The translations under genes and the position numbers were made by a program. Below, one piece after another: positions 27,217 through 36,765 of a DNA stretch of 37,439 nucleotides (the stretch's first letter is position 1; every line of letters starts with the position of its first letter). A model generated the notes under the pieces. It had not been told where the DNA came from. It worked only from the letters and a program-made list of their open reading frames with translations, and did no database searches. The stretch lies in the NCBI RefSeq assembly GCF_000281045.1, contig NW_008246079.1:419225-456663 (forward strand). The letters run 5' to 3'. Source of the DNA: Saprolegnia diclina VS20. Lineage: Eukaryota > Oomycota > Saprolegniomycetes > Saprolegniales > Saprolegniaceae.

Positions 27217-28175
27217 GGCGTGCGTCGTGCGCCGAGGAAGAAAAAAGGGACGTGGGTGCCAGCTGCGACGCAGTGCACCTCTCCACGGCATTGCGGTCCG
27301 GTAGCGAGAGGCTTTGCCACCACAACCATTGTAGATGCACCTCAGTGGTGGCAGAACGGTGGTGATGGCGTCGCCCCGAGCGCGAGCAGCATAGCAGGCG
27401 ACAGCCAAGCATGCGCCAACTCGCCTCGGCGCACGGTCGTATGTCCATTGTACTACGGTACCCTGGTCATGATGCAGTGGGCTGATGCAGCTGCTGGTGC
27501 AGTGGGAAGATCGGCGCTGTCGCCACGTGGTATTATTTGGCGGTCACGGAACCGCAACTGTTAAGCAGCAAAGCCGTCGGTTCTATCATGTCGAGTGACC
27601 GAGATGGAGCCCGAGGAAGCCATACCGAGAGGCCAGCTCGTCGCGTCTTTTCAGCAGCTACGATGTACAAGTACCGTACTGCCTACGATGCCCACAGCTG
27701 CGCCAGCGTTGCTTGGGATTTGAAATGATCCAGCAACCGTGAACGCGCACCTGATGGATGGCGGCCGTGCATCGAGGCGTGCAGTTACTGTATCACCGCG
27801 TACCGTATTCGTTATCACAGCACATCGTTCGTGGTGCTTGCTCTTCGTCAATGATGCAGCCGCGTCTCGATGCTGCCGACTGTGGGGTATGCGATATATT
27901 CTACTCAGCCTGCCAGAGCTCCTGCCAGCCGCTTTGTATCGATCGCGAGGAAGAGTATCAAGCACTGCTTGATGGATTCGATGGTGCTGATGGCTGCGGT
28001 GAACGCTCGACGAGAGGTCTCACTCACAAGACGAATACTAGGCAGTCGTAACCGGCTACATGACAGCTTGTACATGGGTATGTGTCTGTCGAATGATGGA
28101 CGACCTTTGCGGTGGCAGAAGGCTACTTGGACGGGGTAGGGTCAGCTAATGTATTTTAACCAATCACCAAACAGC
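27217..28175. other. Long intergenic region, possible small Cys-rich gene
   Basis: About 960 bases between divergent genes. Apart from the weak Cys-rich frame at 27758-28051 (listed separately), no gene is supported. A CCAATCA box (28160-28166) sits 10 bases before the Nudix start codon. Confidence 0.4.
27758..28051 (+). CDS. Possible small Cys-rich acidic protein
   Basis: 97 codons from the ATG at 27758, or 64 from the ATG pair near 27857. The second half carries a C-x2-C-x5-6-C-x3-C-x3-C arrangement followed by an acidic D/E-rich helix and a Cys-Gly-Glu. That is more protein-like than other frames in this intergenic stretch. There is no signal peptide, domain or homologue I recognise, and no splice partner. 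It could be chance. Confidence 0.2.
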   Translation: MAAVHRGVQLLYHRVPYSLSQHIVRGACSSSMMQPRLDAADCGVCDIFYSACQSSCQPLCIDREEEYQALLDGFDGADGCGERSTRGLTHKTNTRQS

Positions 28176-28856
28176 ATGCGCTTACCTCGGGTCGTCGGGC
28201 GCAAGGAGCTGCATGCGACCAAGTGGCTGCGCCTCCTCGAGGTGACGTACAAGGACCTCGCAGGCGTCGAGCGGGCGTACTCGGCCGTCGAGCGGACAAC
28301 GCGCCCGCCCTGCGCCGACGCCGACGCCGTCGTGGTCCTCCCGCTGCTCGCCGCGCCGACCGGGCCTGTCGCCGTGCTCGTGCGGCAGTTCCGCCCGCCC
28401 CTGGGTACGGTCGCCCAACGCCGCATGGATCGATGGATAGCGACTATACATATGTAGACAAGTGGATCATTGAGCTGCCGGCGGGACTCATTGACGCCGG
28501 CGAGTCGGTCGCGACGACGGTCGAGCGCGAGATCAAGGAAGAGACAGGCTACAACGTCTCAGAGATCGTCTCGATCGGCCCCGTCATTGCCTCCGATCCA
28601 GGTACAATCCGGCACGAGGCGCCACGCCTCATGCAGCGTAGGCTTGACGAGCAGCAACTGCCGCTTCGTCGTGGCGCGCGTCACGTCGGACGGGCCGCCG
28701 TCGCAAGCGCTTGAACCGACCGAGATGATTCAAGTGCTGCAGGCGCCACTCGCGACGCTTCTCGAGACGCTCCACGACCGCGAGGCAACATACGGCGACG
28801 CGATCGACTCTCGGCTCTACAGCTTTGCCCTTGGCCAGCAGCTTCGCCTCTTCTAA
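28176..28856 (+). CDS. Nudix hydrolase, ADP-sugar pyrophosphatase-like
   Basis: Three exons (28176-28404, 28458-28601, 28642-28856) give 195 aa; introns are 53 and 40 nt. The Nudix box is perfect: G-x5-E-x7-R-E-x-x-E-E-x-G-Y at 86-108 (G86, E92, R100, E101, E104, E105). These residues bind the catalytic Mg2+. The preceding WIIELPAG and the following DPGLTSSNC block resemble the ADP-ribose/ADP-sugar pyrophosphatase subgroup (NUDT5 and bacterial AspP). That subgroup splits ADP-ribose into AMP and ribose 5-phosphate. The length is typical for the subgroup. The ATG at 28176 is chosen over an upstream one at 28149 because a CCAATCA box overlaps the extension. Both splice junctions fall inside conserved blocks and complete them, which supports the model. 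Confidence 0.9.
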
Positions 28857-29034
28857 GCGTGCGTCGGGACCACTCCAAGTGTCTCTACAAGTCGACCATG
28901 TCGGCGCAATATTGTCATTTACTTCTGTGACATTCGATGCTTGCACCTTAAATTAGCAACGACTAGACTCTGCCAACGCGGTCAAGACGTAGCGCAGAGG
29001 CCATTGATACGTTGGTGACGAGCATCGCGATGGC

Positions 29035-31008
29035 TCACCCTACGCACGTGCCATCGCTCTGCTCGTACCGCGTGCTGCGTCGCAAGCGGCGCGTGGCTGG
29101 CGGGCTCAACGTATTCTTCTTGATCTCACCAAAGATCCGCGGCGATATCTGCCGAAGCGACGGTGGCAGGAGCGACGGCAAGAGCGCGTAGATGCTCACG
29201 AGCACGTACGTGGGCTCGTCGGCGCTCGTGGTGTCTTGGGCGAGGACCTTGCGTGCGTGCGGCGCCGTCAGCAGCAGCGTCCCAAAGCCCATGCGCGCCT
29301 GCATACTGGGCTTGCAAAAGAGCCGGCTCCCAATGCGAATCGCGTCGGCCTCGTCCAGCGGGAGGCCCGAGCACCAGTGCGGGAGACCGCAGGCGCGCAT
29401 GAATGCATTCTCCTTGGCCCACTCGGTGCGGAGACACCAGATCTGGCTGCGAAGATACGTGGCCAGCACCGCGTAGACGACGCTGGCGACGGCGCAACCG
29501 CCGACCGCCCAGACAATAAAGCCAAAGAGGTATGCCGTCGCGGTCTCGACACCGGTCGTGTCGTACGCTCCGCAGGCGCAGTCGTTGCCTCCAATGTGCA
29601 TGAGCAAGACACCTGGCACGTCATAAAAGGTGTTGCTCAGGAGCTCGTGCGACCCGTGGATGTTGAGGATAATCGCAGGAATCGAAGCGTAGATGAACAC
29701 GCTCGTGGAGACGGGAAGGATGCGATGGCGAAGAAGGCGTCGGGGACTCGGCAGGAACTGCAGAAGAACGACCAGCAAGTAGGCGCCAAACGCGAAAAAG
29801 ATACCGAGCGAGAGGATCGAGAGCAGCCAGATTCGGCCGCCATTGTCGGTGCCATAGTAGATACGCGCCACGTCAACGTACAAGAGCGACGGGGCGCCCG
29901 AGAGCACGATGAGCAGCAGCAGCAGCTTGCGTCGCTCGAGGCTCGAGAGGATGTCATACGTCAGCACAGGCTTGTGGCGGAGTAGCCCGCGAAGGCCCTT
30001 GCTTGTGATGTACAGATCGGCGGCGATCCCGCCAAACGACGCGATCGCTGTCGCCGACTGCAACCAGAGGAGCTCCGCCGCGTTCGAGACGTTGTGGCCG
30101 CAGACCCAGCCGGGTACGATGGCCTTGCCCGAAGTTTCACCGACGCTGTAGCCCACTTGGTTGCGCACCAGCTGCGAAATGTCGATGATTTGCGAGACGC
30201 AGTGCGACTCGACAAAGTACCGGGACCCGAGCGGATACGAAAAGATGATCGAGTTGAGGCCATCGGGGGACGTCTGCGTCGCGCCGTCCAGCCCGACAAG
30301 GACACGGGTCGGGTTGGTAAGCACGACGTTGGCGGTGCCGTCGCTGTTGATATACGGCACACTCTCGCTCGCTGCGACGTCGGCAAAGATGGTCGCCAAG
30401 AAGGCGCCGTCCGGGAAGATACTGTCGACAACCGCGGCTTCGACCATGACCATACCGAGCACCGACTGCTGCTGCGTTGGCTTGCACGCTGGGTACGAGC
30501 TGCGGCCGACGAGCAAGTGCAGCTCGGCGGATTGCGTCTCGTCCAAGCACCCAACGAGACACGTCGTGACAAAGTACACGTCTTGTGAAGGCACTTGGAG
30601 CGTCCGCGCCAGTTGAAGGCCGAGCGCCGACCACGCGTCGTCCGTGTTGAGCACGGCGCGCTCGTCGTCTGTGCACGAGTGGGGCACAAACCCTTGCGCA
30701 TTTACGAGACACGACTGCTCGAACGGCCGCCAGTAGTTGGCATCGGTCTGGTAGTTGAACTGGACCACGCGCCGGTCAAACATACCTTGGACGAGCAGCA
30801 CGAGCATCGTAATCAGCGACAACAAGAGGACGCTGGCCGCGACAAGGTTGGAGGCGATGCGGAGCCAGACACGCTTGGCGCCCGCGCTCTTCTTCTGCGT
30901 ACCGGACGGTGTTGCGTGGCTATGGTGGTGCCCGCCCGTGAGGAGACCCGAGAGGCCAAAGCCCGAGAAGCGGTGCGAGACGATGCTGCTGCTCGACGAC
31001 GCGACCAT
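29035..31008 (-). CDS. Multi-pass membrane protein, array family copy 1
   Basis: 657 aa, one exon. I start at the ATG at 31008; an upstream ATG at 31032 would add eight residues but would overlap a GAAAGGACGGCA element shared with the leader of copy 2. A cytosolic Ser/Gly/His-rich N-terminus (1-45) leads to a first membrane span (about 48-78). Then comes a Cys-containing ectodomain of about 240 residues, and five further hydrophobic spans between about 315 and 530. The cytosolic tail has conserved blocks: V-L-T-Y-D-I-L-x-x-x-E-R-R-K after span 2, a G-L-P-x-W motif, I-R-I-G-x-R-L-F-C-K-P-S-M-Q-A, and an end in Gly-Thr-Cys-Val-Gly. No known family is recognised. The topology (large loop, then five spans) is inferred from hydrophobicity only. 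Confidence 0.85.
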   Translation of the reverse strand: MVASSSSSIVSHRFSGFGLSGLLTGGHHHSHATPSGTQKKSAGAKRVWLRIASNLVAASVLLLSLITMLVLLVQGMFDRRVVQFNYQTDANYWRPFEQSCLVNAQGFVPHSCTDDERAVLNTDDAWSALGLQLARTLQVPSQDVYFVTTCLVGCLDETQSAELHLLVGRSSYPACKPTQQQSVLGMVMVEAAVVDSIFPDGAFLATIFADVAASESVPYINSDGTANVVLTNPTRVLVGLDGATQTSPDGLNSIIFSYPLGSRYFVESHCVSQIIDISQLVRNQVGYSVGETSGKAIVPGWVCGHNVSNAAELLWLQSATAIASFGGIAADLYITSKGLRGLLRHKPVLTYDILSSLERRKLLLLLIVLSGAPSLLYVDVARIYYGTDNGGRIWLLSILSLGIFFAFGAYLLVVLLQFLPSPRRLLRHRILPVSTSVFIYASIPAIILNIHGSHELLSNTFYDVPGVLLMHIGGNDCACGAYDTTGVETATAYLFGFIVWAVGGCAVASVVYAVLATYLRSQIWCLRTEWAKENAFMRACGLPHWCSGLPLDEADAIRIGSRLFCKPSMQARMGFGTLLLTAPHARKVLAQDTTSADEPTYVLVSIYALLPSLLPPSLRQISPRIFGEIKKNTLSPPATRRLRRSTRYEQSDGTCVG

Positions 31009-31325
31009 GCTGCCGTCCTTTCTAAATGGCAATACCTCGAGCTATTTTGAGTCGCACCGTTCTTTCCAGCGTGGACGAGGTTAGGTTTAAGCGGTGAAGA
31101 CAGCTCCTCTGGCTCAATTAATAGAGCGTCAGGCTCCTAATCTAAAGGCTCATGCGATGATGGTATACGTCTTCTCAGAGCTATTTGACACCTCAAACAC
31201 GGCTAGCTCCGTGCCTAGCTCGACTTCTTAAGGCTCGCACGTCAAGAAGCTTGCACGGGAAGCATACACCGTGTCAACGTCCTCGACGACATGCGCAGTT
31301 GTTCAACAAGATAAAGGTACATCGA
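31009..31325. other. Intergenic region with half-tRNA relic
   Basis: About 320 bases between the membrane-protein gene and the Sec63-like gene, which ends here. Apart from the tRNA-like fragment (31103-31149) I see nothing coding. Confidence 0.4.
31103..31149 (+). pseudogene. tRNA-like 5' half fragment
   Basis: The first 47 bases look like a tRNA: an acceptor-like start, a D arm with paired GGCTC...GAGC stems and an A-box-like TGGCTCAATTAATAGAGCG. Then comes an anticodon arm whose loop reads CTCCTAA, giving anticodon CCT (Arg). No T arm (GGTTCGA) or matching 3' acceptor strand follows, so it is probably a truncated tRNA or a tRNA-derived repeat relic rather than a working gene. Confidence 0.4.
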
Positions 31326-33234
31326 CTAAGCATCGTCGTCGGACGTGATCTCTTCGATCACCGCGTTGGCCGAGATGACCTTCATGCGGAGCGACTCGTG
31401 GCACTCGGTGTCCAGATACACGGTCGAGAGGACACGCAGGTCCATGACCACGTCGCCTACGCCACCAACATCAGCTTGGGATACGAGAATGCTGCGATAC
31501 AGTACCGATGATGGCGGGCGCCCAGAACCCAAGGGCGTCCGTGACACGTTGGTGCCCGTCTTCAATCTTCCACGCGCCGAGGAGGTGGTGCGTCGATGCG
31601 TTCTGGAGCACGACCCACATGTGGTCGCGCCGGTACACGTGGTTCTTGCTCTTCTTGTCGTAGAGCGTCCCCGCGGCCGGCGCGAGTGCACCAGCCACCA
31701 CGTGCAATCGCTCGAGCTGGAGGTGCAGCGTGACCCAGTCGCGCGGGAAGACGTCCGTCTCGTCGTCCACACGCAGCGCGACGTTGCTGAGCTTGAGCGC
31801 CGGCACCTTGACCAAAAATATAAGACATTTAATCGAGGCAAGAACATCGACAAACCTTGCCGCCTGTCGTGAGACGCTGACGCTGGGCGGCAATGGCCGC
31901 CGCATCGACCGTCAAGCTGCCTTGGGCAAGCGCGGGCAGGAGACGCAGCGCCGTCACCACGGTAGTCGCATCCGACTTCTTCTCAGCCGCCACTTTGATA
32001 GAGAATTCGACAAACACCTACCCCTCGTTGAGACATGAAACGTGCAGAGCAAGCAGCTACCTCGACCAAGTAGGGGAGCTGCAGCACAATGTCCGTGATA
32101 CGCGCGTGCACTAGCGTACAGTGAGATAGGTGCGTAGGGTGCAGGGACCGTACAGGCGCAGGGCACGGTGAGCTCAAGCTCCTTGGCCTTGCGCTCGTTT
32201 AAGAAATAGTAGAGGGCCACCATGTCACGCTTGACGTGGTCTTGGTCGATGCGCGAGATATCCCGGTGCTCGAGCGTCGAGATGACTTGGTTGGATTCGA
32301 GCAGATCCAGAAACGCGACGACCTCAGCGTCCATCTCGTACAACGATCCGCCGCCGCCACAGCAGTCCTACGCATAAGATACGATAAGACTCGGAATCGA
32401 TGAGCGTGGAGACTTGTACCCCACCAGCCTTCTCGGCGAGCGGCTGCTTGACTTCGCGGATGCAGCGGTTGAGGATCTCGAACGCCGACATCTTGTCGTG
32501 CCAGCCTGCCATGAGCCGCTCGACGTTCTCCATGTGCACTTCGGGCTTGTACTTGTCGCCGCTGAGCATTGCAATCGCGACGCCGAGAAGCGCCATGCTG
32601 CCGTAGACAAGCGCGATGATCGTCATACCGGCCTGGCCGCTCATCTGCATACAGGTACCTATGAGATGCGAGCGATGATGGGAGATGGCATCGTACCGCC
32701 TTGAAGTCGATCAAGTGAAAGGATGGGCCATCCGGGTGGCCAAACTTCTTGAAGTTCTTGATGGAGACGGGGTCCGTGAGCGCTTCGTACGCCTTGGCGA
32801 TGAGCGCAAACTTGGACGCGGCGAGCGAGTCGCCAAGTTGCTTGTCCGGGTGGCTACATCGTGGACATGAGTCCATAGCCAGTTTCCTGCGCAAGTACAT
32901 ACAATTGCTTGCTCAGCGCGCGGTACGCCTTGCGAATCGTCTTCTTGGTCGAGTACTCGCGGACGCCAAGGATCTCGTACGGATCGAACGTCGGGACGCT
33001 GCTCGCGGCAATCACGCGGTAGAGCTCGGCGATCAACACGTACGAGACGAGAAGGCAGAGCAGGTGCAGCGCAAAGTACTTGGTCCAGCAGCCGCGCGGG
33101 TCCTTGACGAGGCGCCGGAGCACGAAGAAGGTCGCGGGCACGACGTACAGCGAGACGAGCACGAGCGTGAACGTGAGCTCCTCGGGCGACATTTTGAACA
33201 GTGCCAGGCGCGGGGTGGCAGACCGTTTGGCCAT
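31326..33234 (-). CDS. Sec63-like ER J-domain translocation protein
   Basis: Eight exons on the minus strand (33234-32903, 32853-32697, 32644-32420, 32367-32154, 32110-32061, 32017-31856, 31806-31506, 31456-31326) give 523 aa. There are two N-terminal membrane spans (about 20-40 and 52-75), a J domain (84-150) with HPD at 112-114 created at the first splice, and a third span (about 170-190). A cytosolic Sec63/Brl-type region follows (about 195-515). It ends in a beta-sandwich with the pattern V-x-L-x-V-D-D-E-T-D...R-D-W-V-T-L, then MWVVLQN, and an acidic tail of Asp residues. In eukaryotes Sec63 recruits the luminal Hsp70 BiP to the Sec61 channel and ends in an acidic Sec62-binding tail. The protein is shorter than human Sec63 (about 760 aa). 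Intron 6 ends in AAG rather than TAG. Confidence 0.85.
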
Positions 33235-33613
33235 TGGTTGAAACATCCATCGAACTTTCTTTTTTACCCAATGGCATGCGCGCATGGACGTTCGATTCGA
33301 TGCTTTTGACCAATCATGCTGCGATTGCGGTGCCAGCAGTCGCACTGTGATTGGGCGATGGGAGGCCGTGCCACGTCATGGCCCTAGGCTGGACGCACGC
33401 AACAAGCCGCGACGGCAACTTCGCACATAGGACCCAGCGATACCAACCATCCAAAGACTGTACATGCCTGTCCTCAGCCACCTCGTTCTAGTACGTAGCT
33501 CTGTCGATAATGAACCACAACTGGAACCTACCCCGGGGCACACGAGGCCGCAAGAAGGCAGTTGTAAACAGTGTCGTTTCCATCCACCGGTTTACTAGTG
33601 ATGGACAATAGTG
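33235..33613. other. Intergenic region, CCAAT-rich promoter of Sec63-like gene
   Basis: No gene is seen. CCAATCA at 33310-33316 and TGATTGG at 33348-33354 form a divergent pair 75-115 bases upstream of the minus-strand Sec63-like start. Confidence 0.45.
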
Positions 33614-35575
33614 TCAACCAACGCACGTGCCCCGGCTATACTTGAACGTTTTCGCGCGCTGGAGCCGCTTCTTGGTCGGCGCCGTAAGTACGTTCTTGAC
33701 GATTTCGCTTTGCACCATCGGCATGTACAGCCGGAGGTACCGCGGTAGAATGCCCCACACCAGGTCGTAGACGCTGACAAGGTAAAACACTTCTTCCGGT
33801 GCCGTGTCGACGACTTTGGCCTCCTTGGCGACGAGGATGCGGCGCATCTCGGGCGCAATGACGACGGCGGCGAGGCCCATGCGGGCTTGCATGCTCGGCT
33901 TGCAGAAGAGCTTATTGCCAATCTTGATGGCATCGGCTTGGTCCAACGGGAGCCCCGTAAACCAGTAGGGCATGGCCGATTGCGATAAGAACTCATTGTT
34001 TTTTGTCCATGTCGTGTCGAGCACACATTTCTTCTGGAAAAATTGGAGCTTGGCCATCGCGTAGACAATGCTCATGAGAAAGCAGGTGCATACCGCAATG
34101 ACAATGTTCCCAAGGGTGAGCGACGTCGCCGACGCGATGCTGTTGGCGTCGTAGGCGCCGCAGCCACAGACCCGCCCCGAGACGTTCATGCCCAGGAGCG
34201 ACGTCGCCGCAAAGAATGACGCGTGCAAGTCCTCGTACGAGCCATAGACACTGGCTGAAATCGACGGAATCGCACCGTAGATAAAGACCGCAGGCGACCA
34301 CGGCGCGAGCTTGTGCCGAATGGAAGGCGGGCTTGGCACAAACTGAAGCCCCAAGAAGAGGAGGAGTGCAAACCACGCGACAAAGATGCCCAGCGTGAGG
34401 ATCGAGAGCAGCCAGAGCCAGTCGTCGATCGGTCGCCCGGCGTAAATACGAGCAATGTCAAAGAAGAGAAGGCCGGGAAACGCGCTAATCGCACCGATAA
34501 ACAAAAGGCCTTTGCGCCGCTCGACGCCCGTGAGGATGTCGTACGTCAGAACTGGCTTGTGCTGCAACACGCCCTTGAGACCCTCAAACGTCATGAGCAT
34601 GTCGCCGCCGAGCCCAACGATTGTGATGATGACCAGAACGGCGTGGACGACCTCGAGCTCGATCGACTCGGAGACCACGTGCCCACACGCTTTCCCGGTA
34701 ACCACTGCCTTCTTTGACTCACGACCGGTGCTCCAGCCGCGCTGACTGCCCACCTCGTCGCTAATGTCGACGATCTGGGCAACGCACGACGCGCGGATCG
34801 AGTACCGGGGCCCGAGCGGGTGCGACTTGATGATAGCATTTGCTCCCTCCGGGTAGCGTTGCGCGCTGCCGTCACGCCCAATCAGAACACGCTCAACGTC
34901 ACGGATGATCCGGGTGGTCGAGCTGTCGTCGCTGTCGACATAAGTTGTCGTCGTGTTCATGTGTGTATCGGCAAAGACGGTTAGTAGGTAAGCGCCGTTG
35001 GGATAGACATCGTCGACAACCGTCCCTTCCAGTAAAATCATCCCCGCGATCGACTGACTGCCCTGTTGTGGGTTGCACTCTGGGTAGACATCGTAGCCCA
35101 CGAGCATCTGGAGGGACGCGGGTGTCGAGTCGTTTGCGTCCGACGAGCATCCGACCATGCACGTGGTGACCTTCCATTTGGCTTGCGGTGGCACTTGAAG
35201 CACGTGCGCAAGCTGATTGCCGGTGGCGGCCCACGCGGCGGGCGTCGCAAGCAAGCTCGACTCGACGGACGAGCACGAGTGGGGGGCAAAGCCCTCGGAG
35301 GTGAGAAGACACGACTGCGCAAGCGGCCGCCACGCGTCGTTCTGAAAGTGGTACGTGAGGTTGCTGCGACGAAAAGCGCCGAGGGCGCTGAGGATGAACA
35401 TGGAAGAGAGCGACCCGTAGATGGCCGCAACGACGACGAGGTTGGCGATGATGCGCATCCAGACGCGCATGCTATCGCGTTTGATGGCGTCGTACTTGCG
35501 CGTGGACGAGCTAAACGCACTACCCATGTTGGAGATGCTCAAGGCGGCGCTCGAGAGCGTCGACTGCAGCGTCAT
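33614..35575 (-). CDS. Multi-pass membrane protein, array family copy 2
   Basis: 653 aa, one exon. The frame is open to 35773, but the ATG at 35575 is preferred: it aligns with copy 1, and a GAAAGGACAGCA element lies 22 bases upstream of it. The layout is as in copy 1: short cytosolic N-terminus, first membrane span near 45-72, an ectodomain of about 240 residues with several cysteines, then five spans. The conserved blocks V-L-T-Y-D-I-L-T-G-V-E-R-R-K, G-L-P-L-D-Q-A-D-A-I-K-I-G-N and L-F-C-K-P-S-M-Q-A are all present, and the protein ends Arg-Gly-Thr-Cys-Val-Gly. By eye the two copies share the whole architecture but have diverged substantially in the ectodomain. Function unknown. Confidence 0.85.
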   Translation of the reverse strand: MTLQSTLSSAALSISNMGSAFSSSTRKYDAIKRDSMRVWMRIIANLVVVAAIYGSLSSMFILSALGAFRRSNLTYHFQNDAWRPLAQSCLLTSEGFAPHSCSSVESSLLATPAAWAATGNQLAHVLQVPPQAKWKVTTCMVGCSSDANDSTPASLQMLVGYDVYPECNPQQGSQSIAGMILLEGTVVDDVYPNGAYLLTVFADTHMNTTTTYVDSDDSSTTRIIRDVERVLIGRDGSAQRYPEGANAIIKSHPLGPRYSIRASCVAQIVDISDEVGSQRGWSTGRESKKAVVTGKACGHVVSESIELEVVHAVLVIITIVGLGGDMLMTFEGLKGVLQHKPVLTYDILTGVERRKGLLFIGAISAFPGLLFFDIARIYAGRPIDDWLWLLSILTLGIFVAWFALLLFLGLQFVPSPPSIRHKLAPWSPAVFIYGAIPSISASVYGSYEDLHASFFAATSLLGMNVSGRVCGCGAYDANSIASATSLTLGNIVIAVCTCFLMSIVYAMAKLQFFQKKCVLDTTWTKNNEFLSQSAMPYWFTGLPLDQADAIKIGNKLFCKPSMQARMGLAAVVIAPEMRRILVAKEAKVVDTAPEEVFYLVSVYDLVWGILPRYLRLYMPMVQSEIVKNVLTAPTKKRLQRAKTFKYSRGTCVG

Positions 35576-35811
35576 GGTGGTGCAAAGTGGCAGAATTGCT
35601 GTCCTTTCCAGGAGCCAAGCTATACTTATCGTTGTGAAACGACATGTGACCAACTGCTTGGACAAGCCGTCGTCGCATGATGGACGTTGGTCGAAAAGAC
35701 AGCGGGTGATGGGTCTCGAAGCGGGACGTACTCGAGAGCTGCTGTTTGCACGAGATTGACGCGTGGAACACACACTGCAGCTATCACATCATCCGATTAC
35801 AAGATAAGTTC
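35576..35811. other. Leader and promoter of array copy 2
   Basis: Contains the GAAAGGACAGCA element (35597-35608, minus strand) shared with copy 1 and the end of the decayed copy further upstream. No separate gene is seen. Confidence 0.4.
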
Positions 35812-36010
35812 TTAGCCAACACACGTGCCACGACCATATACATACGAGGTGGCGCGGAGCGTGTAAAGACATTGTGTGCAATGTGCCGATGATCTTGGGA
35901 GGTACGGGCGACACCAGCGCGGCAAGATGGCCGGCACGAAGTCGTAGAGGATGTCCGGACGATCGATGCGAATCCTGCAAAGCCAACTCAACCGAGGACT
36001 GGAGGTGAAT
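35812..36010 (-). pseudogene. Decayed C-terminal tail of an array family copy
   Basis: On the minus strand this segment ends in Gly-Arg-Gly-Thr-Cys-Val-Gly-stop, the signature end of the array family. Before it, the block ILYDFVPAILPRW (one frame) and then PKIIGTLHTMSLHAP (another frame) line up with the last 55 residues of copies 1-3, so at least two frame breaks separate the blocks. Nothing of the upstream domains remains; the ankyrin gene abuts it. It is a truncated, frameshifted remnant of a fourth copy. Confidence 0.7.
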
Positions 36011-36019
36011 TCAACTGGA

Positions 36020-36619
36020 CTATTGGTGGTTCTCCGATCCAGTCGCAGAATAGGGTAGCCATACGACGCCGAGGTCCTTTGCGGTCTGTCCATGACCATC
36101 GACATAAGCAACCATGTCGGACAGCCTCTCGGACAAGAAGGCCACAGCTGGACCTTGACCGTTCATCGCAGCGACGTGAAGTACTGTTTGACCTGTCGAT
36201 GTCGTCGCTCTCGCGTTGGCTTTGTGCTGGAGAAGACACGATAGCACTGGGATGTTGCCGCTGTGGGCGGCGCAGTGGAGCGCGGTGCGGCCATAATGGT
36301 CGGTGGCCTCGAGGTCTGCGCCGTGGGCCAATAGCATCGAGATGACACTCGAGCTCGCGCCGCCGAGCGCCGCGAAGTGAAGTGGCCGGCGCTTGAAGAG
36401 TCTCCGCTCGACGGCATTAGCATCAGCCCCGTGGGCGAGCAGCCACGCGACGGCGTCGGGCTGAGCCCGGTCGCACGCCCAATGTAGCGCCGTGAGCTTG
36501 TACTGGTCCAGCGAATCGACGGGCGTTGACGCCAGCGCGCTCTCTAAGACTGCCACGTCATTCTCGCGGGCGGCGTCGTGGAGCGGGTGCTCCGCTGTCT
36601 CGGTGTGCAGCGCGTCCAT
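36020..36619 (-). CDS. Ankyrin-repeat protein
   Basis: 199 aa from the ATG at 36619. The frame is open further upstream to 36778, but that part reads as an AT-rich non-coding leader. Four to five ankyrin repeats run from about residue 8 to 185. They are recognisable by T-A-L-H-W-A, R-P-L-H-F-A-A, T-A-L-H-C-A-A-H-S-G-N and T-V-L-H-V-A-A-M-N-G, each followed by a helix and a H-G-A-D type loop. Ankyrin repeats mediate protein-protein binding. There is no other domain, signal peptide or membrane segment. It is intronless like its array neighbours and sits between a decayed copy and a partial copy of the membrane-protein family, so it may have been caught in the rearrangements that built the array. 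Confidence 0.85.
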   Translation of the reverse strand: MDALHTETAEHPLHDAARENDVAVLESALASTPVDSLDQYKLTALHWACDRAQPDAVAWLLAHGADANAVERRLFKRRPLHFAALGGASSSVISMLLAHGADLEATDHYGRTALHCAAHSGNIPVLSCLLQHKANARATTSTGQTVLHVAAMNGQGPAVAFLSERLSDMVAYVDGHGQTAKDLGVVWLPYSATGSENHQ

Positions 36620-36638
36620 CCTGTGTTTCGTTTTCGGA

Positions 36639-36736
36639 AAACGGTATATTGCGCAAATGACGGAAATAAAAGGGTATATTGAGCCCAATACGGGAAGATG
36701 ATGAAAAATACGGAAATAGCACAAAATATACCGTTT
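36639..36736. repeat. Short element with 12-bp terminal inverted repeats
   Basis: AAACGGTATATT at 36639-36650 is repeated in perfect inverse as AATATACCGTTT at 36725-36736. The 74 bases between contain a further GGTATATTG (36677 area) and two ACGGAAATA copies. There is no coding potential and no clear target-site duplication. It lies between the ankyrin gene start and the end of array copy 3. Confidence 0.6.
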
Positions 36737-36765
36737 CTTGACGATGACGTGGCAATGCGCCGAGC

